DNA of 10,065 bases from Paracoccaceae bacterium (GTDB lineage: Bacteria; Pseudomonadota; Alphaproteobacteria; Rhodobacterales; Rhodobacteraceae). This document shows, one piece after another, positions 1 through 6,147 of this stretch. Numbering within the stretch: the first letter of the stretch is position 1; every line of letters begins with the position of its first letter. Location of the stretch: NCBI GenBank assembly GCA_016764835.1, contig JAESRD010000276.1, forward strand, positions 1-10,065, in the 5' to 3' direction. The translations under genes were made by a program, and so were the position numbers. The notes under the pieces were generated by a model. The model had not been told where the DNA came from, made no database searches, and saw only the letters and a list, made by a program, of their open reading frames with translations.

Positions 1-823
1 CGGTCGAGAGCCAGTAATCCATGAACTGGTAAGCCAGCGCTTCATTGCCATTATCCTTGGTCATGACCATAACGTTCATGCCGCCGGTCTGGCCCTCGAT
101 AGGCTCAGCCCAAGCGAAGGGCAGATCGGCGCCAGAGAACCGGCTCCATGCAAAACGGCCAATAGGGGCTGCGATGACTTCTTCTTGCAACATCAATTGT
201 GCAAGCTCGGAAGAGCGGTTGTAGAAGGTGACGATATCATCGGCATGCGCGCCGACAGCGCCAATTGTCGCGGCAAAGCTGATATCATTGTTGCCAAGAG
301 CTATATCGAGCATGTGCAGCGTAAGCGGCCCTTGGGTGCCGGTAATATTTGGCAGCGCCACCCGCCCACTTAGATCGTCCGATAGCAGATCAGCCCAGCT
401 GTTAATTTCGACCAAATCAGAGCGGTAAACAATGGAGGTCGCGTAGAAGCCGTAGCCAACCGCAAAGTTGCCGCCGATAGGGTCTTGGGCGGAGGCGTAT
501 AGGTCGCCGTGGCTTGGGATTTGCGACACGTCCAGAGGCTGCAACAGGTCTTTGCGGGCAAGTGCGAGGGCGTCATGAGCAGACATGACGGCCATGTCGA
601 TGACAGGATTGGCGGCGTTTGCTTCGATCTTGGCCATGCGCTCGACGCTGTTGCCGGTCTCGATAACCACGTCGCAGCCGCAAATCTCTTCAAACGGGCC
701 AAAGACGGCCTCGGTCATGGCATCCATGCCGAAAGAATAGACTGAGATTGTCAATGTATCTTGCGCCATAGCGGCACCCGTCACGAGGCCCAGAGCGGTG
801 CTGAGAGTGAGAAGTCGTTTCAT
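1..823 (-). CDS. ABC transporter substrate-binding protein, PotD/AfuA-like (partial, C-terminus off the left edge)
   Basis: This is the periplasmic ligand-binding component of an ABC importer. I translated 274 residues from an ATG whose complement is at 821-823; the gene runs off the left edge. Residues 1-20 form a Sec signal peptide: a Lys-Arg start, a hydrophobic core and an AMA cleavage motif before Gln21. There is no lipobox. The mature part has the look of family-1 binding proteins of the polyamine/iron(III) type (COG0687-like): a segment around 142-160 with SWADLL and GRVALPN, and a late AWAEPIEGQTGGMN stretch at about 238-250. Two close cysteines lie at 48 and 50. A good ribosome site (AGGAG, 5-6 bases before ATG) lies inside the last codons of the upstream lacI-type gene, and the two genes overlap by 4 bases. 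The permease and ATPase genes would be expected to the left. The ligand is unknown; polyamine is only a family-level guess. Confidence 0.88.
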   Translation of the reverse strand, partial: MKRLLTLSTALGLVTGAAMAQDTLTISVYSFGMDAMTEAVFGPFEEICGCDVVIETGNSVERMAKIEANAANPVIDMAVMSAHDALALARKDLLQPLDVSQIPSHGDLYASAQDPIGGNFAVGYGFYATSIVYRSDLVEINSWADLLSDDLSGRVALPNITGTQGPLTLHMLDIALGNNDISFAATIGAVGAHADDIVTFYNRSSELAQLMLQEEVIAAPIGRFAWSRFSGADLPFAWAEPIEGQTGGMNVMVMTKDNGNEALAYQFMDYWLST

Positions 824-1803
824 TGTTTTCTCCTTGTTGGATTGCGGTTTAATGGGGAAGCAGGGCCCGTCGACTCGCGATGGGCGATGGTAAAATCTAC
901 GATACTGCGCCTGACATCTTGTCCGTTTTGGCTCAGGATTGCGTTGAGGCAAGCGACCGAGCGGCGCGACAGTTCCGCCGTGTCGGGAACGATAGATGTC
1001 AGGGTTGGGCGCACGGCCTTCGCCAGAGGAAGGTCATCAAACCCAATCACGCTGATCGCATCAGGGCATCGCAGCCCCAGACGCGCGGCCTCTGTGATGA
1101 CCCTCAGGGCTAATAGATCGGACACGGTGAGGATGGCACTGACACCGGCACCGTGCTTTTCAACCAAGTCAGGGAACCCGCGAGAGGTCCACATTATTTC
1201 AAATGTCCCCACCCCTGTAAGAGCCTCGGCCATCCCGTCGATCCGGTCCATTTGAACGGGAGAAAGAGGGTCATCACCGATGAGCAGGAAGTGCCGGTGC
1301 CCAAGCTCCAAAAGGGCAGTTGCAGCCAAGCGGCCGCCTTGCCTGTGGTTTGCCGAGACGATGCTGTTTGGATCACTGGGCGTGCTAACAACCACTGACG
1401 GGACTTCTGTAATGATTGGCGATGTCCCTCGGTGTGGAACAACAATAATCCCGTCGACGCCGGGCTGGATCAAAGCCTTGATCGCCGATGCCTGCCCGTC
1501 TTCGCCACCGCGGCTATTGGCGATCAATACGCCAAGACCGCATTTGTCGGCCTCGCCCTCAACGGCATGCGCAAAGTCAGGAAAAACGGGCTGCGTAATG
1601 TCAGGCATAACCAGCCCCAATATCCCTGACCGGCCGGTTTTTAAAGCGCGCCCCGCGGCGCTTGGAACATAGCCAAGCTCAGTAGCTTTGGCGGCAATCC
1701 GGTCGGCCAAATCCTTTGAGACACGTCCCTTGCCCGCCAGCGCGTTTGAGACTGTCGCTGCTGAAATCCCTAGGCCTGATGCGATTTGTTTTTGATTTGT
1801 CAC
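820..1803 (-). CDS. LacI-family transcriptional repressor
   Basis: This is a local regulator of 327 residues, close to the family norm. The N-terminal helix-turn-helix spans about residues 4-27 (QKQIASGLGIS then ATVSNAL), followed by a hinge region with GYVPSAAGRALKTGRSG at about 44-60. The rest is a periplasmic-binding-protein-like sugar/effector domain, with GLVMPD near 63, DGIIVVP near 115 and VIGFDD around 250. The start is GTG (complement 1801-1803), preceded by AGGAAG at a 6-base distance; it places the DNA-binding domain at the very N-terminus, as usual. The TGA stop overlaps the ATG of the downstream binding-protein gene, so the two are probably co-transcribed and translationally coupled. 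A palindrome 15 bases upstream is a likely autoregulatory operator. The regulated compound is presumably the importer's substrate; this is inference from position. Confidence 0.95.
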   Translation of the reverse strand: MTNQKQIASGLGISAATVSNALAGKGRVSKDLADRIAAKATELGYVPSAAGRALKTGRSGILGLVMPDITQPVFPDFAHAVEGEADKCGLGVLIANSRGGEDGQASAIKALIQPGVDGIIVVPHRGTSPIITEVPSVVVSTPSDPNSIVSANHRQGGRLAATALLELGHRHFLLIGDDPLSPVQMDRIDGMAEALTGVGTFEIMWTSRGFPDLVEKHGAGVSAILTVSDLLALRVITEAARLGLRCPDAISVIGFDDLPLAKAVRPTLTSIVPDTAELSRRSVACLNAILSQNGQDVRRSIVDFTIAHRESTGPASPLNRNPTRRKQ

Positions 1804-1818
1804 GCCAGACTTCCTATA

Positions 1819-1838
1819 CTGATTAAACGATTAATCAG
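1819..1838. promoter_or_regulatory. Probable LacI-family operator
   Basis: The sequence is CTGATTAA-ACGA-TTAATCAG: perfect 8-base arms around a 4-base centre. The middle is CG, and only the next pair out (A/A) breaks symmetry. An even palindrome of about 18-20 bases with central CG is the classic shape of LacI/PurR-family operators. It lies just upstream of the lacI-type gene, overlaps that gene's predicted -10 element, and is 98 bases from the divergent amidohydrolase start. It could therefore serve both directions. Binding itself is inferred. Confidence 0.75.
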
Positions 1839-1858
1839 CGAATTTTGCCTGATGTCAA
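1830..1858 (-). promoter_or_regulatory. Predicted sigma-70 promoter of the lacI-type/ABC operon
   Basis: Read on the minus strand, a perfect TTGACA (complement at 1853-1858) is followed after 17 bases by ATTAAT (complement at 1830-1835), which matches TATAAT at four of six positions. The -10 lies inside the palindromic operator, so repressor binding would block it. A second, plus-strand TTGACG at 1864-1869 sits back to back with this -35 and could belong to the divergent amidohydrolase promoter, but I find no good -10 for it. Confidence 0.5.
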
Positions 1859-1936
1859 GCGTGTTGACGTTTTCGCTCTATCTCGTCGAAAGTGCCCGCA
1901 AGGCCCGCTCAAGGCCAATGAATAGGACTGATCCAT

Positions 1937-3265
1937 ATGCGCATGTTGATTGAAAATGCCCGCATTCTGACGATGAATGAAAATATGGATGAGCATCTCA
2001 CCGGCTGGATCGTCATCGAGGATAACTTGATAACTGCGCTGGGCAGCGGGGCGTTTGAAAAGGCCGGTCAGCTCTTTGATGAGATTGTTGACGCGGGTGG
2101 TGACCTGATCATGCCCGGCATGGTCAACACCCACTGTCATATGTCTATGACTATGTTCCGGGGCTTGGGCGAAGATGTTGACGACCGGTTGTTTCGCTAC
2201 ATCCTGCCGCTTGAGCGTGAAGCGGTTACGCCTGATGTGGTCCGTATTGGCGCCCAACTCGCAGCTCTTGAGATGATGTTGGGGGGCGTCACCACCACAG
2301 CAGATATGTACTACTTTGAGCGTGAGGTCGGGCGGGTGCTAGATGGGGCAGGGATGCGCGGTGTTGTCGGCCAATCGCTGGCTAATTTTGCCGCACCGGA
2401 CCACACGAGTTTTGACGAGGGCTTTGCATTGGTCGATGCGCTGCGCGATGAGTTTGCAGGCCACGAGCGGATTATTGCATCAATTGCGCCGCATGCTCCA
2501 TATTCTACGGGGCCCGCGATTATGGCGCGGGTTGCACAATATGTGGCCGATAATCCGAGCGTAAAAATCCAAATGCATCTGGCGGAAATGAAATCTGAGA
2601 TGGAGTGGTGCGCCACCCATCATGGCTGCCGTCCGGTTGAGCTGGCGGACAGAGCCGGCATACTTCAAGAGGGTGCGATCATGGCGCATTGTCTCGAGAT
2701 TACCCCAGCTGAAATTGAACTCATGGCTGAGCGCGGGATCACTGTTGCGCATAATGCGCGCTCCAATGCGAAAGCGGGGCGCGGCATAGCGCCTGTTGAA
2801 GCAATGCGAAAGGCGGGGCTGTCGGTTGGCCTTGCGACTGACGGTCCGATGAGCGGCAACACTCTGGACATATTTGCCCAAATGGCCCCGGCATCGCTGT
2901 TTGCAAAGCTTCTTGGTGGCAGCAGGGCATGTCTTCCAGCCCAAGAAGTTGTGAAGATGGCCACGATCGAAGCGGCGGCCGTGCTCGGTATGTCAGATAT
3001 GATTGGGTCATTGGCAGAGGGTAAGCGTGCTGATTTGATCCGTATATCTTTGGACGCACCTCACCTTTTGCCGATCTACGATATCTATGCGGCGCTGGTG
3101 TTTTCAGCAGCGGCCAGTGATGTGCGTGATGTTTTGGTAAACGGGGTTTGGCTTGTTAAGAACCGAGTGTCGCTGACGGTTGAAAGAGAAAAGGTAATGC
3201 GAGAGGCAGCTCAATGTGCCGCAGCTTTCAGATCGAAGATTTCCCAAATCGATGGGGTTAACTAG
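1937..3265 (+). CDS. Amidohydrolase, MTA/SAH deaminase-like (MtaD/TrzN/SsnA group)
   Basis: This cytosolic metal-dependent hydrolase has 442 residues, the usual length for deaminases acting on adenosine derivatives, guanine-like bases or triazines. A small beta domain (1-58 plus about 360-410) flanks a TIM barrel. Metal ligands expected for the subgroup are present: H66 and H68 in VNTHCHMS, H214 in HLAE, and D302 in ATDG. E217 (HLAE) and H251 (AHCLE) fit the substrate-binding and catalytic positions. The motif after HxH (FRGLGEDVDDRLF) is typical of MTA/SAH deaminases. One oddity: the usual HNPxSN segment reads HNARSN (272-277), losing the proline. The ATG at 1937 has AGGA upstream at a rather long distance; an in-frame ATG at 1943 is a possible alternative. 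The gene is divergent from the lacI-type operon, so a shared operator is plausible. The exact substrate is unknown; cytosine- or pterin-type deamination cannot be excluded. Confidence 0.9.
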   Translation: MRMLIENARILTMNENMDEHLTGWIVIEDNLITALGSGAFEKAGQLFDEIVDAGGDLIMPGMVNTHCHMSMTMFRGLGEDVDDRLFRYILPLEREAVTPDVVRIGAQLAALEMMLGGVTTTADMYYFEREVGRVLDGAGMRGVVGQSLANFAAPDHTSFDEGFALVDALRDEFAGHERIIASIAPHAPYSTGPAIMARVAQYVADNPSVKIQMHLAEMKSEMEWCATHHGCRPVELADRAGILQEGAIMAHCLEITPAEIELMAERGITVAHNARSNAKAGRGIAPVEAMRKAGLSVGLATDGPMSGNTLDIFAQMAPASLFAKLLGGSRACLPAQEVVKMATIEAAAVLGMSDMIGSLAEGKRADLIRISLDAPHLLPIYDIYAALVFSAAASDVRDVLVNGVWLVKNRVSLTVEREKVMREAAQCAAAFRSKISQIDGVN

Positions 3266-3318
3266 GGGTCCTGCCGTATTTGCTGGCGTTGAATGTCACC
3301 AAAAACTGGCCCGGGCTG

Positions 3319-3357
3319 AGACGGCATTGTTGCTGGGAATTGACCCATGTGCCGTCT
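3319..3357 (+). terminator. Stem-loop, possible terminator of the amidohydrolase gene
   Basis: Perfect 8-base arms, AGACGGCA and TGCCGTCT, enclose 23 bases with an inner GGG/CCC pair. A short T-rich tail (TTTCCTCT) follows on the plus strand. The stem is GC-rich and sits 53 bases after the stop codon at the end of a plus-strand gene. The loop is longer and the T run poorer than in a textbook rho-independent terminator, so its role is uncertain. Confidence 0.35.
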
Positions 3358-3362
3358 TTCCT

Positions 3363-3429
3363 CTGACGGGATGTGTTGGCGGCTGACGCTATTTGTCGAT
3401 GGGCAATGAGGCGCAAAACGCCCCGTCAG
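3363..3429. repeat. Long inverted repeat, 8-base arms
   Basis: CTGACGGG at 3363-3370 and CCCGTCAG at 3422-3429 are exact reverse complements, 51 bases apart. The loop contains a further small hairpin, GGCG-CAAAA-CGCC, at about 3410-3422. It follows the previous stem-loop by only five bases. It could be part of a structured transcript or of a mobile-element relic; function unknown. Confidence 0.35.
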
Positions 3430-3480
3430 GCCAATAGCTACAATCGTGTAGGTTTTGTCGAGCCAAGCAAGTGCCGGCGC

Positions 3481-3518
3481 TAAAGGCCGTGCGCGACGGT
3501 TTTGGCAGCCCGCCTTTA
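3481..3518. repeat. Inverted repeat near the 3' end of the imine-reductase-like gene
   Basis: TAAAGGC (3481-3487) and GCCTTTA (3512-3518) are exact 7-base arms. Between them is a smaller hairpin, CCGT-GCGCG-ACGG, followed by TTTT on the plus strand. It lies 21 bases past the stop codon of the minus-strand gene, so it may act as a terminator in either direction. Neither version has a strong T tract at the right place for the minus strand. Confidence 0.3.
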
Positions 3519-3539
3519 TCTCGCAGTGTGGCTGGCATT

Positions 3540-4412
3540 TTAGGCTTGCTTGCTGTTGGGGTTTTGCATGACTTTCAAAAGTGACATCACATTCTTTTGG
3601 CCATGACCGGCCGCCATAGCTCTGGTGAATAAACTTGCGACAAAGTCTGGAAACTCGGTGTTGATTTGCGCATCAATACCTTGTTGTTGCACATGGCCCA
3701 GAGCGTCTCCCCAAACCTGAAGCGAGGCGGTAAATTCATCGAAACTCTGATCATGGATGACCTGCGCATAGGATTGCAACGAAGGATTGTCAGGTAGCAA
3801 GGCAATGAGTTCATCAACGCCGACACCTTCAGATCGGCAAATATTGGAGGCATGAATAGCTGACATGAAATTCCCGTATCTCGTGGTTAACCACGCAAGA
3901 TCCAGTGCCGATGCGGCCCGGACATTTGGGCCAAGATACCGCACGGTTCCATCCCCGAGACACTCCAGAACGCCGATTGCCCTACTCTGCGCCTGCTCAT
4001 CCCCTGACAAGAGTATGGTCGCTTGATCAGTGCCAATATCATCAGGCCCGGCGAGGATAACACCGTCCAGATAGTGTACGTTTAGCGTCGCCATCCAGTC
4101 GGAAAACCCCTGTGCCTCTTTTGGCGTGCTGCTGGAGAGCTGAACGACAACGCGCCCTGAAAGCGCTTGCGCTACATCATTTGAGCTCAAAAATTGCCGG
4201 GCCGTGGTGTAGTTGTCGACGCAAATCAATACAATCGGGCTTGCTTTGATGGCCGAGACCAAATCTGGCGCACAGATTGCCCCTTGATCAGTCAAGGGCT
4301 TCATTTTTTCGGGTGATCTGTTCCAGATGGCGAGGTCATGACCCGCTTTCAGGATGGTTCGGGCAAGGGCACTTCCCATTAGGCCAAGGCCAAGTACAGA
4401 AATATCCGCCAT
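3540..4412 (-). CDS. Imine reductase / reductive aminase-like NADPH-dependent oxidoreductase
   Basis: This 290-residue soluble protein belongs to the beta-hydroxyacid-dehydrogenase-like superfamily, imine-reductase branch. The N-terminal Rossmann fold shows GLGLMG (8-13). The following NRSPEK (31-36) has Arg32, Ser33 and Lys36, as expected for NADPH binding. Branch hallmarks are SSSTPKEA (93-100), YLDGVILAGPDDIGT (114-128) and LDLAWLTTRYG (170-180). In the last, Asp171 and Tyr179 have the same spacing as the catalytic Asp169/Tyr177 of the fungal reductive aminase AspRedAm. The helical C-terminal half is of normal length. Such enzymes reduce cyclic imines, or couple ketones and amines in vitro; natural substrates are mostly unknown. 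The ATG start (complement 4410-4412) has GGGAG eight bases upstream. It is a single gene, convergent with the amidohydrolase. 3-hydroxyisobutyrate dehydrogenase is a less likely reading, because the catalytic Lys is not at its expected place. Confidence 0.85.
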   Translation of the reverse strand: MADISVLGLGLMGSALARTILKAGHDLAIWNRSPEKMKPLTDQGAICAPDLVSAIKASPIVLICVDNYTTARQFLSSNDVAQALSGRVVVQLSSSTPKEAQGFSDWMATLNVHYLDGVILAGPDDIGTDQATILLSGDEQAQSRAIGVLECLGDGTVRYLGPNVRAASALDLAWLTTRYGNFMSAIHASNICRSEGVGVDELIALLPDNPSLQSYAQVIHDQSFDEFTASLQVWGDALGHVQQQGIDAQINTEFPDFVASLFTRAMAAGHGQKNVMSLLKVMQNPNSKQA

Positions 4413-4440
4413 ATTGTGAACTCCCGAATTTCATGAAATC

Positions 4441-4479
4441 TGGAACTAAATTATATCAAGGTTCCAATTGAGAAGCCAA
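4441..4479 (-). promoter_or_regulatory. Promoter of the imine-reductase-like gene with an inverted repeat around the -10
   Basis: On the minus strand, TTGGCT (complement 4474-4479) and a perfect TATAAT (complement 4450-4455) are 18 bases apart, about 40 bases upstream of the start codon. TGGAAC (4441-4446) and GTTCCA (4461-4466) are exact 6-base inverted arms that enclose the -10. This suggests an operator for a dimeric repressor. A perfect palindrome, ATTTCATGAAAT, at 4428-4439 lies just downstream in the leader. The regulator is unidentified. Confidence 0.55.
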
Positions 4480-4532
4480 GTGATTGCTTCTGGCGCCGTT
4501 GGGCTTGAAGTATCGGAAGGGCCGCATTTTCG

Positions 4533-4576
4533 TAACGCACCCAATTAGCAGGGCCGGCCCGGCATGCTAACGCACC
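4533..4576. repeat. 9-base direct repeats flanking a GC-rich palindromic segment
   Basis: TAACGCACC occurs at 4533-4541 and again at 4568-4576. The 26 bases between contain the 10-base palindrome GGGCCGGCCC (4551-4560), itself inside TTAGCA (4545-4550) and TGCTAA (4565-4570). The second direct repeat overlaps the stop codon of the DUF6880-type gene. The GC-rich stem could act as that gene's terminator, though no T tract follows it on the minus strand. Confidence 0.45.
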
Positions 4577-5997
4577 TTTGCCCAAAAGGATGATTTACGC
4601 TCATGGCAAGTTTGAAGGCCCTGAACGTAGCTCTCGTGATTGGGGTTTGGGCCATAATCCGCGATCTCGGCGTCTAGTGTTTTGCAATCCATCAGGTGAT
4701 CTGCGGCATGGCCGTAACGCGATGATCGACCTTGCCCAAGCGCATAGTCAATTATCGACCGCCACAGCAAAACTGCGGCAAGCGGATGCCGTTTGCGCAG
4801 GGCCTCGGCTGCTGGTGATAAGAGTTCGTAGTGGCTGGCGTTAAACTCTTTTGCTCGGGTTGTGACCAGTTGGGCCGCCGTCAGCAGATCTGGCCAATTG
4901 AGACAAAATTCCAGAGCGGTTGAGGTGTCTGGAAACTTAAGGACATGCTGTTTGGCGCAATCTTCTGCCTCTACATCTTCAAAATCAGGCAAGGTTTTGA
5001 GATAGCCGCGCAAGTGCACCGCATTCAAGGTTGCGGCAAAGCAATTCCAGCGGCGCGCCTGCGCCTCATCATTTCGGCCGAGTGCAATCAGACTGGCGAT
5101 AATGGCGTTGTCCCAGGCGTCCTGGCCCGCAGATTGTTCGTCATGATCTGCGCCAAACAGCAGATCAAGCGCAGCTGCCGCACGATCATCTGCAAGCAAC
5201 AGCATGGCGACCTCAGCCGAGATATCTTTCCGGCTTAAATCCTCGGCAGAATATTGTGCGACATAGGCATCTGTGTCACCTGCGGCCGCAGCGATTTCTT
5301 GCAGGCACATTTTAACGAACCGTGCTTTGCGTTTAGCAGCAAAATTACCGCCCCCGCGCAATTCGCGCAAGAACTGGATCGCCTCGTGATCTTCCTCCGG
5401 TTCAAGCGGTGCGGCGGCATAAGCCTCGATATGGGCCTTCAACTTTGCGAGGCCAGTCGCCCCAAGCGTTGGGGCCATTAAAGTGATAATGCCGTCCCAC
5501 TCCCCATATTCATTGGCTTGCACCGCGCCCCATACGCGCTGCGCCAGCACATCTGCATCAAGAAATGCACGCGGCGCAATATCCTCAAAATGTCCAATTG
5601 CCGCGCGAAAAACATCACCGACTTCGCCTTTACTGTCGTCTACGCGCTCGTAAATAGATGGGGCCATTTCAATGAACTGCCACAACAGGTCAAACGCTGA
5701 GGTTGGGTCTTCAGGTGCAATTTTTCCGGTGATCATCAGAACTTGTGTGTTGAGATCGGTGATCAGAGCTTTGCGCTTTCGCCAGCCGACAAAGCTGCTC
5801 GATTTTCGGAGGGCTACGAGCCGTTTACGCACCTCATGTGCCAACTCCCCTGCGCCCAGATTGTGGCTCAACTCCAACCGCAACCTGCGTTTGATAATGG
5901 CACTGCCGGTGCTGACCTCAATCAGCAGGTCAGCCAGTCGCTGCGCGCCAAGCGCTTCTAGGTTGATCTTGTTCAGGGTCTTTTTCGACATGCTCAT
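4567..5997 (-). CDS. DUF6880-type protein of unknown function
   Basis: The product is about 476 residues, rich in Ala, Leu and charged residues. It looks almost wholly alpha-helical, and I see no signal peptide or membrane segment. I recognise it as a DUF6880-type protein from its conserved N-terminus (LNKINLEALGAQRLADLL, then SFVGWRKRKAL) and its end (SRYGHAADHLMDCKTLDAE, then KSSFWAKV). The helical-pair pattern could be a TPR/HEAT-like solenoid, but no classical repeat signature is obvious. No catalytic motif is apparent. The start is uncertain: ATG at complement 5995-5997 (MSMSKK) or 5989-5991 (MSKK) fits the family's usual beginning, and neither has a strong ribosome site. The reading frame stays open upstream to 6084, but those 29 residues look non-coding. 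It is divergent from tex, and the stop is TAG. Function and partners are unknown. Confidence 0.8.
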   Translation of the reverse strand: MSMSKKTLNKINLEALGAQRLADLLIEVSTGSAIIKRRLRLELSHNLGAGELAHEVRKRLVALRKSSSFVGWRKRKALITDLNTQVLMITGKIAPEDPTSAFDLLWQFIEMAPSIYERVDDSKGEVGDVFRAAIGHFEDIAPRAFLDADVLAQRVWGAVQANEYGEWDGIITLMAPTLGATGLAKLKAHIEAYAAAPLEPEEDHEAIQFLRELRGGGNFAAKRKARFVKMCLQEIAAAAGDTDAYVAQYSAEDLSRKDISAEVAMLLLADDRAAAALDLLFGADHDEQSAGQDAWDNAIIASLIALGRNDEAQARRWNCFAATLNAVHLRGYLKTLPDFEDVEAEDCAKQHVLKFPDTSTALEFCLNWPDLLTAAQLVTTRAKEFNASHYELLSPAAEALRKRHPLAAVLLWRSIIDYALGQGRSSRYGHAADHLMDCKTLDAEIADYGPNPNHESYVQGLQTCHERKSSFWAKVR

Positions 5998-6027
5998 ATT
6001 TTGGCATTTGAACCGCCAGAAGGAAAG

Positions 6028-6041
6028 CGCAGGCACCTGCG
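6028..6041. promoter_or_regulatory. Inverted repeat between divergent genes
   Basis: CGCAGG-CA-CCTGCG has exact 6-base arms, 30 bases upstream of the DUF6880-type start and about 100 upstream of tex. The size and position suit a dimeric regulator's operator, but nothing identifies the binder. Confidence 0.3.
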
Positions 6042-6050
6042 TAATTCTTG

Positions 6051-6090
6051 AGCCCAACGTTTCTTGGTGCAGAGTTGGATACATTGGGCT
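6051..6090. repeat. Competing stem-loops upstream of tex
   Basis: AGCCCAA (6051-6057) pairs exactly with TTGGGCT (6084-6090). The overlapping CCAAC (6054-6058) could instead pair with GTTGG (6074-6078). The two stems exclude each other. Whether they are transcribed depends on where the tex promoter lies. Confidence 0.3.
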
Positions 6091-6118
6091 TGGCGGCCGC
6101 CACTGACGAAGATATCAC
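6090..6118 (+). promoter_or_regulatory. Tentative tex promoter
   Basis: TTGGCG (6090-6095) and TATCAC (6113-6118) are separated by 17 bases, each matching its consensus at four of six positions. Transcription would begin about 25 bases before the start codon. The match is weak and other choices are possible. Confidence 0.25.
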
Positions 6119-6147
6119 GGCAGTCTATCCACCTGAAGGAGCCAGTT

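Larger units (their letters stand above)
3266..3539. other. Structured gap between convergent genes, with a possible IS21-type end remnant
   Basis: No credible gene lies here. The stretch 3285-3356 contains AAAACTGGCCC at about 3302 and GAATTGACCC at about 3337. These resemble the repeated (A)n-CTGACCC blocks at the ends of IS21-family elements in alphaproteobacteria. That is a resemblance from memory, with no transposase nearby, so it would be a relic at most. Three inverted repeats (separate entries) fill most of the rest. The flanking genes converge, so the gap should also hold their transcription stops. Confidence 0.3.

Noticed and set aside
370..702. Minus-strand open frame of 110 codons inside the binding-protein gene
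   Set aside because: It lies in another frame of a gene with a clear signal peptide and family pattern, and it has no recognisable product of its own.
3266..3539. Integron attC site or CRISPR-like repeats in the convergent gap
   Set aside because: The core-site pattern of attC is missing, and the inverted repeats differ from one another with no regular spacing.
5998..6084. Upstream extension of the DUF6880-type reading frame
   Set aside because: The added residues do not resemble the family and would cover the divergent promoter region; the family-like start is at MSMSKK or MSKK.
6064..6147. Upstream extension of the tex reading frame
   Set aside because: The extra 28 residues look non-coding, while ATG 6148 has a strong ribosome site and fits the family start.
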